A stretch of 64,000 nucleotides of DNA from Liolophura sinensis (lineage: Eukaryota; Mollusca; Polyplacophora; Chitonida; Chitonidae). Within the stretch, counting starts at the first letter, position 1; each line of letters starts with the position of its first letter. Below are positions 37,501 to 45,280 of the stretch, piece after piece. The notes beneath the pieces are model-generated. The model was not told where the DNA came from and ran no database searches. It saw only the letters and a program-made list of their open reading frames with translations. Made by a program: the position numbers and the translations under genes. Location: NCBI RefSeq assembly GCF_032854445.1, contig NC_088301.1, positions 39,295,187 to 39,359,186 on the forward strand, read 5' to 3'.

Positions 37501-40500
37501 ATGTTTTTTAAAATCTGTACTCTGTTTCCTTACTGCAGAACAATATACTTACCACAGTTTGAATTCTTTTCTGTTCTGAGAATGGCTTCTTAAGCACTTG
37601 AAGATGACATTAATCTTAAGTTGCTTGATAAATACAGAGGCCAGTTTCATGAAGCCCACATGTAACTATACCATGCTGATATTATGCCAAAGTAAGGAAC
37701 CTGTGGATATCTCTTATCTCCAGTCTGTGTATGTTTGTCCTTTGATTTTCTTCACAACCATTTATTTGGTCCAATTCATACTTGGTGAGTGTATTGCTGA
37801 CGGCCACAGAAGGTCCATACAGTATTGAATTTTGAAAAATTGCATATGCAGATTAGGGAGTGAGTCAACAAGCTCTTCTGGATTTGTACACAATCCCCCA
37901 CATCCTTTTACCGAAAAGACTTAGTGACAGCACTGTAATTCTCCAGACTTATTTTACATGTTCTTGTTGTAAGGTGTATATACTTTTTGTGAAGCCCTAA
38001 TAAGGGCCAATCCAACCTATGTAGTTTTGTCTCCTCAGTCATATGAAAAAGGTGCAAAAATTGTATTGCAAATTGCTCTTTCATATGCTAAAAGGTTTAG
38101 GAATTAGGGGACACACTCTAAACTTTTCAGATTGCCAAAAGGGCTTATAGTCAAAGGAAAACAGTTTCGAATATGTGTTTTATAAGGAAGGAATTTTCTT
38201 AACGAGCACTACACTATAGTCATGTTAATGCTGCAATTTGTACATGTGGTAGCCTTATAACTTTGAGGTTTGATTTCTTAAAATATAAAAACATGGAAAC
38301 CTTGAATGTAAGTATTGCTGATTGTCCACATGGCTCACATTGGTAGTTTTGTACTGGTGAAACGTGCTATGATCTGCATATTTGATAGAATCCTTTCAGG
38401 AGTACAAACCCTTAGAAAGTGTTAGGGCAAAGCAGCTGATTATTAGTTACATATTTAACCTGTAATGTCATTGACACTTCAGTTACGATGATATACATCT
38501 ATATACAGATACAGTATCACTCTTGCACTATAGCTGAGGTGGTGTTTTTTTTTGTTTTCTTTTTTTTTTTCATTTGTGACATGTAGGTAGCACTGATTGT
38601 CTACATGGCCCACATTGGTAGTTTTGTACCAGCTGAAAGTGCAAGGATCTGCATAGTTGATAGAATCTTTTCTCGAGTGCAGACCAAAGAAAGTGTTTCT
38701 TTGGGCATGTCTACCTTTATGGTAGATCTAAATCAGGTGAGTGCTAGAAACAGGTTTTACTTATAAAAGCTTTGAAACACAAAATATGGTGTTATTTAAT
38801 TTCCTTTCAGTATTAGAAATATCGAAACAAAGAGAATAAAATCAAATTTCTCAGTCTGTGGATTGAAGTCAATACCGCATGTTCCTTGAAGTGAGTTTGT
38901 AATTTAATTATTTATAGTTTATAGTTATATTGTAATTTAATTGTTTATAGTTACATATTCTTCAACCTTGTCACATGTTTGCAAGGTGTGAATTCAGGCA
39001 TATTCTGAAGGCATTATTCTGTGTAGATTTATAAATTTACACTTTGTGTGAAACCCTCAAATTGGGCAATCCAACCAATGTAGCTTTATCCTCAAAATAA
39101 ACATAAAAATGTGCATAAATTACACTGAAAGTTGGTCTTTGATGTATAAAAAGGTTGAGGAATTAGGTTAAATCCTTGGAACACCTGTACATGTTGAAAT
39201 GCTACCATCACAGTACTAATATGGGAGAACATACTTTTATGAACATACATATGTGAATGCAGCATATTGATATTTTGGTATATTTTGTTCTTGATAAGAT
39301 GTCCGATGCTTTGAGAAGTTGCACCGAGAACTCACTGGTCATCATTGATGAGTTTGGAAGAGGAACTGGAAGTGTAAGTATATTTGTGATATATTAAAGG
39401 GGTTTGAAGATTTGGTTGTGGCTTTTCTTCTCAATGCTCAATCTGAAAAAAAAACAATATGTAGTGTGCACTGTTCGTTAAATACCTTAATTAAGTACTG
39501 TGCACACTTGCCCGCATGGTATTCTAATGAATATTGTAACTATCAGACTCAAACTTGTTAATGACGTCATAAAATGGCTAAAGCTTAAAACAGAGGACGG
39601 TGGCCTGCAGCCTGCAAATTTCTGGCACGACAACTTACATTCACTTCGTTTTGGCAGAAAAATACCGTATTTTAGGATGTGCCGGGCTGTCCTTTTAGTC
39701 ATGGGGCTTAATGACTTTTGTGGGAGAAAATCCTTGTAAGCCCAGAACTCACCCAAACACAGCCTTGACTGATGTCAGTCAAAGAACTGCAGACTATATG
39801 TAATTAAATGACAGTGTATAAGTATTATGTATGTTAAATGCACTTGATAAACAAAATTGATCAGTGTGAGTTCTAGTCCGACTGGCTTCCTCTGGGGTAG
39901 TAGGTGGAGTGTTCTGCCAGCAACCTGTAGATGGTTTCATGTTTTCCGCGGGATTTGTTTCCTCCTATCAGAATTTTGGCCGCCATCGTATAAGTGAAAT
40001 AACATTGAGTACAGGGCAGAACCTGAATGAAAATAAGTGCAGCATTTGTAATGTTCAAGGTGGACGGAATGTCTTTGTTGTGCTCGGCTCTCACATACTG
40101 GCTATCTAAGGATACTAGATGCCCCCACATTCTTGTCTCCACCCATTTCCACAGCCTCATTCGTAAGCGTCTGATTCCTCAATCACTTCTCCCAAGGGTC
40201 ACTTTTCAGGTAATTAAATTTTATTCCTCCCAGGATTCTTAAGTATTTGTGTTAAAAGGATTAATGTCAATGTCTTTCCCAGAAGCATTTCCGATAGTCT
40301 ATATTTTAAACAGCTGAGGTTATAATCTTTGTAATTAACATCATTAGCTAAATCTGGACTCAATTTTTAAGCTCCATTGTCACGTGTTGTTTAATCTTAT
40401 CATCAGAGAGCATATGTAATTTGTAGATGTCAGTGATACATTTTCATTCTAGAAATGAAGTCATTTTCCATTGGTATGGAACAAAATAGTTCAGGATTGA

Positions 40501-42467
40501 TAAGTTAATTCCAAGTTTACTGCTCATCAGATATGTAATGAGCTTTATAAATTAAAATAATAGTTGTGTTTTATTTTTTATTTTTTTCACTAATTTATTT
40601 TCTGTTTTTAATTTTATGAATCTCTTTGCTTTCCTTGATGTTTCTTTAATAGACAATGGACACTTTGATCAGCAATGGCGAGTTGATATTCCTGTATCAG
40701 CTGAAAGATGGATATACTGGCAGTAGTTTTGCAATGAATGTAATAACTGAGGAAGGCCTGACACCAAGCATTGTCACTCGAGCTGTTGAGGTAAGAAATT
40801 TTACTTTATAAGTTCAGGTGGGAATAAAGGTATTGTGCTTGACGAATGTTGTTCAGCCTTTTAACTTTGTGGAAAATACATCATGAAAATCGATGTAATA
40901 TACCCAAAATCTGCTCATTGTAACCTGTTGGTGAAGAGCTGATACCAAGAAATTCAATCAAAACATTTGGGAAGGTACAAGAAAATATGTGTGTTAGTTT
41001 ATGACTTTTGTCAAATATACAGTCTGGTTCTGTGATAACTGTCTGGTTTGGATTTTTATATAGGTGTTGATGAAAGAACGGAAGCCGATTGAACGTGTGG
41101 ATACAGCTAGATCTATTCTACTGAGGAAACGGTAAATTGCTGTGAAGTTTAGCAAGTCTGCCTTAATATGTTGCCGATGACCAATAGGCAATAACCCATC
41201 GTTTTAGCTCTCCTGTACTGTACTGTACTGAAAAATTTTCATATCAGGAAATTCAGTATTGTGTAATTCTTTATATGACATACCGCAAATATATCTACTT
41301 CAGCACCAAATAACAGTTAATTAACATAATGTTATAGGTATCTCGCAACGATTTTGACTGGATAATGATGATAGAACCAACTTGCTGAAATCAGTGTGAC
41401 TTGTTTTTTTTTTAAATTTACATGTTTGTTACAAGATATTAATTCGCTAGTAAAAATAATGATGTTACTGGTTGGGAAATCTTCATTCGACAGTCAGTGA
41501 CTTAACACATTATGGTGTGGATTTGCAACCCAAGTCTCCATGCAAATTAATGCAAAGAGTTGGGGGCTAATCATCCACTCTGTCATCTCACTGCTGACGT
41601 GAACTGTGCAAAACTAACCGACAGACAGAACTTTAGGTCACTTATCATAAGTCCTCCCACTCACTGGGAAGAAAAGTGAAGATGCCAACTGACTGACCCA
41701 ACCTCACGATCGAATAGTGGCAAGTTGTGACGAATGCCAACAATTTTGTAATGCTTAATAGCAGAATGCTCTACTTATAAAATAAACCATTTCATGCATA
41801 TTTTCAGCCTTAATATTTCTGTATTTTGATCACTCACTCACACAAGAATTATTATCCAACAATTTATGGTGCAAAAAAAAAAAAAAAAAATGCACAGTGT
41901 TGCGAATCAGCACTCAAGTCAACTCATTTTTGTTCGCAATTTTCTAACAAAGATGACCTCTTAATTGACCCATGTCTGCTCCCGAATTTTCACCCATCTT
42001 TTATACTGGCCCTTTTATGCTGTGGACGCATGTCATTCCTGGATTCATTGCTGCGCAAAACGAGTTGCGTATAGTGACTGTCAACCGCATTTGTTGTCTG
42101 TCGCCATCTTCACATCATTCAATCTGTTTAATGGTGATTTGAAACATTAATCAAGAACAACATCAGCAGATTGTGTAATGACAATTTTTGACTAAAATGA
42201 GCTAATCACAAGCATTGGGCAATACTTTTAAAGTACATTGTTATGGGTGGTATCTAAGTATTGACTTTGTTAAGCTGAAGTTTTGTATACATGTACATGT
42301 GCTCAGTTTTACATTACATGGTAGTTGTTATTTTTTTTTTTAATTTCCAATTTGTTTTCAGGTACAATATGATAGCAACAAAATTTGCCCAGCTGGACGT
42401 AGAGACGGCAGAACTTTACCCATTCCTGAAAGATGTCGTCCTTGAAGCATGTAAAGGCGACATATAA
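16514..42467 (+). CDS. MSH5: MSH5, meiotic MutS homologue (about 26 coding exons, one missing in the gap)
   Basis: MSH5 pairs with MSH4 to form MutS-gamma, a sliding clamp that stabilises recombination intermediates and promotes crossovers in meiosis. It has no mismatch-repair role and lacks the N-terminal mismatch-binding domain. Coding exons traced: 16553-16741, 17420-17543, 18158-18238, 19143-19214, 21354-21505, 22840-22949, [gap exon], 25746-25791, 26061-26199, 28556-28618, 29763-29834, 30372-30428, 30662-30734, 31591-31700, 33241-33321, 33728-33773, 34121-34162, 35808-35904, 36536-36625, 36899-37025, 38587-38736, 39299-39373, 40060-40209, 40653-40790, 41064-41131, 42362-42467 (TAA). All phases join across GT-AG introns except around the gap. 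The visible coding length is 2458 nt, and with the missing exon the protein should be near 858 residues (human about 834). The ATG at 16553 is preferred. The frame stays open upstream to the acceptor, so a further 5' coding exon is possible. Confidence 0.95.
16553..22949 (+). CDS. MSH5: MSH5 coding exons 1-6: N-terminal tail and connector domain
   Basis: Exon 1 (16553-16741, 63 codons) encodes a serine/threonine-rich, poorly conserved tail. Exons 2-4 carry the start of the conserved protein: [18 protein letters not shown], then [20 protein letters not shown] and [10 protein letters not shown]. Each matches the order in human MSH5 (LGIAYYD, VLDEINPQSVVTSAKQ, IIFLPSVDF). Exon 5 (21354-21505) gives [15 protein letters not shown] and exon 6 (22840-22949) gives [19 protein letters not shown], again close to the human text. 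Exon 6 ends in phase 2, so the next exon must begin with one base that completes a codon. Introns carry a tandem duplication (19832-20103) and SINE-like tails (18975, 23354). Confidence 0.93.
18975..19066 (+). repeat. Diverged SINE-like tail in an MSH5 intron
   Basis: AAATATTCTTGGGTAAATTG followed by GAGACACCAGTTAAATAAAT resembles the common tail seen elsewhere in the window, in sense orientation, but is well mutated. Confidence 0.5.
19832..20103. repeat. Two-copy direct repeat of about 100 bp in an MSH5 intron
   Basis: Copy 1 (19832-19935) and copy 2 (20005-20103) both run from GAGGCACCCA to AATGTAAATA, share TGTCAGTAGGCTATGAATGG, and start 173 bp apart. They differ by scattered substitutions and a short indel. 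Copies of this age suggest a local duplication or a dispersed repeat inserted twice. Confidence 0.85.
23354..23448 (-). repeat. SINE-like element, 3' part, in an MSH5 intron
   Basis: The plus strand reads TTTATTTATTTGATTGGTGT, then CTTACACCGTACTCAAGAAT, then ACGACGGCGGCCAGCATTAT and GGTGGGAGGAAAC. This is the least mutated copy of a family whose tail recurs in the window. It lies antisense to MSH5. Confidence 0.75.
24746..24945. other. Assembly gap (200 N)
   Basis: Exactly 200 undetermined bases, a round number that may be a placeholder length. It falls in the MSH5 intron/exon interval where one expected coding exon is absent. Confidence 0.99.
25746..30734 (+). CDS. MSH5: MSH5 coding exons 8-13: core lever region
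   Basis: Exon 8 (25746-25791) reads [15 protein letters not shown] and exon 9 (26061-26199) [20 protein letters not shown], matching GILNRC...KLLRLWFTRP and SSRLDVIQ of human MSH5. Exon 10 (28556-28618) gives [20 protein letters not shown]. Exons 11 and 12 (29763-29834, 30372-30428) give the DLCRAQ and [12 protein letters not shown] helices, and exon 13 (30662-30734) [20 protein letters not shown]. Exon 8 starts in phase 1, which is incompatible with exon 6 ending in phase 2 and shows that an exon is missing between them. The donor after exon 13 (GTTAGA) is weak. The intron after exon 10 carries a tandem array at 28830-29400. Confidence 0.94.
27978..28035 (-). repeat. Diverged SINE-like tail
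   Basis: GTGTTTTATGTTGTGCTCAA followed by GGATATTTCACTT is a mutated, truncated copy of the window's recurring tail, in reverse orientation. Confidence 0.45.
28071..28096. repeat. (AGTGT)5 microsatellite
   Basis: Five perfect AGTGT units. Confidence 0.95.
28830..29400. repeat. Diverged tandem array with 137-156 bp units in an MSH5 intron
   Basis: The phrase CTTACACCAC or a close variant recurs near 28841, 28978, 29131 and 29287. Between them recur GAAGAACCCTATT, TGACCTT..CCTT and GTCATTGGGGTCATTTAAGT. This gives about four degenerate units of 137, 153 and 156 bp. Three units contain direct repeats of RGGTCA spaced by three bases (29049-29063, 29203-29217, 29366-29380). I recall similar GGTCA-rich repeats in mollusc genomes, so it is probably a dispersed family and not unique DNA. 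Confidence 0.8.
31591..36625 (+). CDS. MSH5: MSH5 coding exons 14-19: clamp and lever helices
   Basis: Exon 14 (31591-31700) reads [17 protein letters not shown] and [10 protein letters not shown]; exon 15 (33241-33321) VGFLLTVP...PGLEFM; exon 16 (33728-33773) VHYKSKSTL; exon 17, only 42 nt (34121-34162), [14 protein letters not shown]; exon 18 (35808-35904) [20 protein letters not shown]. Exon 19 (36536-36625) closes the lever with [16 protein letters not shown]. These follow human MSH5 in order ([53 protein letters not shown]). In exon 17 the acceptor ending at 34120 is chosen over a second AG at 34138 because it restores ALDVLLGD. Confidence 0.94.
34960..35118 (+). repeat. Dispersed repeat, copy A (partner at 61050)
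   Basis: TATGGTGGATGAATCAATCA and CTTCAGGTGAAATACAGTA here match TATGGTGGATGAATCAATCA and CTTCAGGTGGAATACAGTA near 61152-61228, in the same orientation. Looser similarity extends about 80 bp upstream in both. It lies in an MSH5 intron. Confidence 0.75.
36899..42467 (+). CDS. MSH5: MSH5 coding exons 20-26: ATPase domain and C-terminus
   Basis: Exon 20 (36899-37025) carries the HP signature (RHPLQEMC) and the Walker A loop [14 protein letters not shown]. Exon 21 (38587-38736) has [20 protein letters not shown] and the Mut[10 protein letters not shown] motif. Exon 22 (39299-39373) holds Walker B ([14 protein letters not shown]) and exon 23 (40060-40209) VDG...[13 protein letters not shown], with the conserved switch histidine. 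Exons 24-26 give [40 protein letters not shown] and [12 protein letters not shown], and end at TAA 42465-42467. All ATPase residues look intact. The donor after exon 20 reads CAG/GTCTTT, which is weak, and the acceptor of exon 23 (TAATGTTCAAG) lacks a good pyrimidine tract. Confidence 0.96.
37162..37248. repeat. Near-perfect inverted repeat (fold-back, MITE-like)
   Basis: The left arm (37162-37203) contains GTGAAAAATTATTTAGCA and CCTTAACCCCCTATAATCA. The right arm (37207-37248) is its reverse complement, containing TGATTATAGAGGGTTAAGG and GCTAAATAATTTTTCA. The arms are about 42 bp with only a few mismatches, and the loop is about 3 bases. It lies in the intron after the Walker A exon and ends the open frame that runs on from that exon. 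It could form a stable RNA hairpin. No clear target-site duplication was seen. Confidence 0.85.
37277..37345. repeat. Short repeat shared with 54583
   Basis: GTGAACCACTGTCACTCATT and CCTGGCAAACCTCCGGACTT resemble GTGAACCACTGTCACCTAGT and CCTGACAAACACCCTAACTA in the element at 54508-54655, so this looks like an internal piece of the same or a related SINE. Confidence 0.5.
37989..38113 (+). repeat. Direct repeat, copy 1 (partner at 39048)
   Basis: It runs from GTGAAGCCCTAATAAGG through CCAATCCAACCTATGTAG to AAAGGTTTAGGAATTAGG. The partner reads GTGAAACCCTCAAATTGGG, CAATCCAACCAATGTAGC and AAAGGTTGAGGAATTAGG. The copies are diverged, in the same orientation, and flank MSH5 exon 21 and its decayed copy. 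Confidence 0.7.
38312..38430 (+). pseudogene. Decayed duplicate of MSH5 coding exon 21
   Basis: This intronic stretch aligns with exon 21 (starting at 38587) over about 115 bp at roughly 80% identity. ACATGGCTCACATTGGTAGT matches ACATGGCCCACATTGGTAGT, and ATCTGCATATTTGATAGAAT matches ATCTGCATAGTTGATAGAAT. In the exon's frame it still reads HMAHIGSFV and [13 protein letters not shown] before meeting TAG at about 38424-38426. The acceptor that precedes the real exon (CATGTAG/G) is CATGTAA-like here (AATGTAAG), so the original AG is lost. It is therefore a relic of local exon duplication, offset by 275 bp, and not expected in the mature message. Confidence 0.85.
39048..39170 (+). repeat. Direct repeat, copy 2 (partner at 37989)
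   Basis: The diverged second copy of the repeat at 37989-38113, about 1.06 kb downstream, lies in the intron between exons 21 and 22. Confidence 0.7.
39872..40037 (+). repeat. SINE-like element directly upstream of MSH5 exon 23
   Basis: GGCTTCCTCTGGGGTAGTAG, CCAGCAACCTGTAGATGG, TCCTCCTATCAGAATTTTGG, CCGCCATCGTATAAGTGAAA and TTGAGTACAGGGCAGAA follow the order of the element at 43543-43703 and, reversed, that at 23354. It lies in sense orientation, and its tail fades out about 22 bp before the exon 23 start at 40060. Confidence 0.7.
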
Positions 42468-42507
42468 GAATTATGCATAGTTAACAACAATCTGCAGCAA
42501 TGCTGAT

Positions 42508-42513
42508 AATAAA
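42508..42513 (+). terminator. MSH5 polyadenylation signal AATAAA
   Basis: A canonical AATAAA lies 41 bases after the MSH5 stop codon. A second one at 43292-43297 could serve a longer 3' UTR. Confidence 0.65.
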
Positions 42514-45110
42514 GTTTGTAAGCTTTGTTGTACATGTATTCACCTAGCATTGTAAAACGCCCTGCAAAGTTTTAGAAATTAGTGCTGGCAGTATTGGCTA
42601 CAAACCTGAGTTTATGGCAGGTGCAAGGAGTGATATACACTTCTGTTTTTGTATTGACAATGGCTGATACCTGAAGAATGGGTCATTTATTACTCATTTG
42701 TGATCTTTGCCGGTGTTGACAAGAAATAGAAATTGTAGTGTATAGCAAAATAATTTAATTACTCAGAGTATTTGTGTGACAGGTTCCCAAATAACTGCAT
42801 CTTTATACTTCATGGCATACCAGTTAACTGTTAACTCTTGTTGCACAAAGTGCCCACATCTCCATCTGAAAGGGGATTTGCCAGCCGTCCATGAAAATAG
42901 GTGAATGTTCAATATATACATTGTAACTTGTAAGCTGTAATAGGGTAACTTGAGTGTATGTTAATTTATTATACATGTACTAAGAACTCTAGTTAGTTAT
43001 GTTTATATTATTTTTCCTGTTCATGATTTATGTAAAAAAAAAAAAAAAGGCATATATTTCTGCTAGATTTTTAATATTCTACAGGGCACATAAATAGCGC
43101 CATAGGTGTATCAATCCACTTGTGATTCTATGACACTGTTGATCCTGTTCATAACTTATTGCATGTGATTTACTGTCTGTAACCTTTACTTCACACTTTA
43201 TTGAACTGTCTGTTCTGCTTTATTGTCTTATGTGACTGTTCATGAATCATTTTATTGTTCTTCAAGCATTCATAGTACTTTATTGAAGTTAAATAAAAAT
43301 TGAATTTCAAAATAGTCTTTTAAGTTGTAATTATTATTAGGCTACCAAGTTACCTTGGAAAGCCTATTGTTATCATACTGGAGTTATTTTCTATAACATT
43401 CAGAAAGTGCCTGTTGTCTGAAGAAATGATAATACACTTACTGAGATTGAACTTTTTAAATGACATTAACTTACTGAAACTGAAAGTAAAGCCAACTGGT
43501 CTAGGCAGAGGCCTGTAGGCTGGTGATGTTATAATTCAATGTGATGGCTTCCTCTGTGGTTGTACGTAGGAAGGTCTACCAGCAACCTGCTGGTGGTAGT
43601 GGGTTTTCTCTGCCTGGTTTTCTCCTACCATAATGAATGCCACCATGGCATTTAAATGAATATTCTTGAGTATGTTGTAAAACACAATCAAATAAATAAA
43701 TGAAATTCAGTCAATGCCATTGCAAAGTGAAAATATACTCCTAATTTATTGATAGCAAGGTATGACAAAAGCCATACCCAAACTGATAGGATTCATTGTT
43801 ATTGTTGGTTGTCTTACGACAGTTTCTTAATATATACCAGTCAAGTCCTGTTGCTGACATGTTTAAAGTCATTAGGTGTGTTTGATGATTAGGGTGGCCT
43901 ACAAAAGAAAAATCTTTAAATGTAATATGCCACGTTAGTCAGAAGAAAATAACAGGAGATTTTGACTCGGGACACATTTTCAAATCCCTATCATGGGTGT
44001 CATCAGTAAGTTTTAAGGGATGTGAACTATCCTAGTCAGGTGATAAATGGTTCAGGGGACAGCATTAGGAATCACAAGCTACTTGATCATGGATTGCCCT
44101 GCTTGCAGTGTCGCAATTTCCCATCAACATCATTATTACTGTACATTTTCTTTTTTTTTTATTTTAAACTTGTTTGGCATGCTTTTCTGAACAACAACAG
44201 TAGGCTTGCTGCCCAAATGGACATAAAACAGTTCTGTCAAAGGATGCAGAATCCCAGAAACCGAATGTCCCGCACAGTACCGGTAGAACTTATATTGGTA
44301 GACCTATATATGTGTGGACTTACAAGTAGGCCTACATATACGTCCTACATATGGTTTCATGTGGTTTCACATTTGTTTTCTGTGGGTGGAATGTTCACCC
44401 ACACCTTTTAAAACCTGGTGATTGATACTAGGCCTACTACAGGGGTCTGGTTTGCAAGTTGAAAATGATTTAATTTGTGCGTTAGGCTAAAATTCTATTT
44501 GAAATTAAATATTTACATGTTGGCAACAAATCAGGTACAGTTTGATCCCTGATTATGGGCTTTATTGGTAAGATTTTAACCAGTTTATAACTATCCAGGC
44601 TCAAATAGGCCTACTATATGCTTTGAATAAAAGATTAAAATTCTTGGCCAGAGCCCAAAATGGCTAAAGTTGTGATTTTTCAGCAAACGAAGAACGTAGT
44701 GACATTATTTATACACTGATAATCTATAATCTCTTTATGTATTTTACTGCTTGAAATACTTGGATTTTCTATGGAGCTAGTAAATCACTATCCTGGTAAA
44801 CAAGAAGAAAAAAATTTCTTTAGAACACACTTTCAATTTTTCTTAACAAATTCATATTGTTGAATGCTTAAATTATTTTACTGCAAGACAGCAGTAATAT
44901 CTATACTACTGTGGTACCGGTATTTAATGAAACTGTTTTGCTCTATCGTATATTCCATCTGCATGTCTGAGAGATGTACATGCATTAGAAATGAACAGAT
45001 ATCCATTCAAAAGAATGAAGAGATACTTGCATCTAAATGATTGGACAAGCCGCCATATTCTAGCATTTTTATTGGTTGAAAGTTACATGGGCTGTTTCTA
45101 TCCGACAGCT
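42514..45110. other. Spacer between MSH5 and MFSD14A
   Basis: No convincing reading frame was found. It holds a second AATAAA (43292-43297), A-tracts, a near-complete SINE-like element (43543-43703) and AT-rich DNA up to the MFSD14A promoter. Confidence 0.6.
43543..43703 (+). repeat. SINE-like element with complete tail
   Basis: It reads GGCTTCCTCTGTGGTTGTAC, CAGCAACCTGCTGGTGGTAG, TTTTCTCCTACCATAATGAA, TGAATATTCTTGAGTATGTT and GTAAAACACAATCAAATAAA, ending in AATAAATAAATG. It is the most complete copy of the recurring family in this window. Confidence 0.75.
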
Positions 45111-45114
45111 GCGG

Positions 45115-45196
45115 GGCGCATTGACACGTGACGTCAAAATACAAAATGGCTGCCGATGGAGATTCGTTGACATCCTGGTAATATGGAACTACAATA
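45115..45196 (+). promoter_or_regulatory. MFSD14A promoter and leader with CRE/E-box, YY1-like site and uORF
   Basis: CACGTG (45125-45130) overlaps a full CRE, TGACGTCA (45129-45136), to make CACGTGACGTCA. Ten bases on, CAAAATGGCTGCC (from 45142) resembles the YY1 core-promoter motif. The ATG in that motif opens an 11-codon upstream frame (45146-45181, MAADGDSLTSW, stop TAA) that ends 15 bases before the main start. No TATA box is seen. This fits a TATA-less, broadly expressed promoter, and the uORF could tune translation if the start site lies upstream of it. Confidence 0.6.
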
Positions 45197-45280
45197 ATGC
45201 TTGGGAAAAAGCGAACCAAGCGAGTTGTAGGGAATATAATTTGGTCCAAGAGGAGTCACCCGGCTAAAGACCATTCCTCA
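45197..45280 (+). CDS. MFSD14A: MFSD14A first coding exon
   Basis: The frame MLGKKRTKRVV, then GNIIWSKRSHPAKDHSS (28 codons), ends exactly at a strong donor, TCA/GTAAGT, in phase 0. The next exon (54955) opens in phase 0 with PGGIGQPSIYHA. Human MFSD14A likewise begins with a short lysine/arginine-rich cytoplasmic tail (GKKKKR near the start) before GIGSPSVYHA. The adenine at -3 of the ATG is favourable. The evidence is positional and compositional, because this tail is too short for strong homology. Further small exons hidden in the 9.7-kb intron cannot be excluded. Confidence 0.75.

Noticed and set aside
39500-39756. Overlapping frames of 79 and 89 codons on both strands in an MSH5 intron
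   Set aside because: There is no recognisable domain. The higher G+C suggests old transposon-derived DNA, but I could not identify the element well enough to list it.
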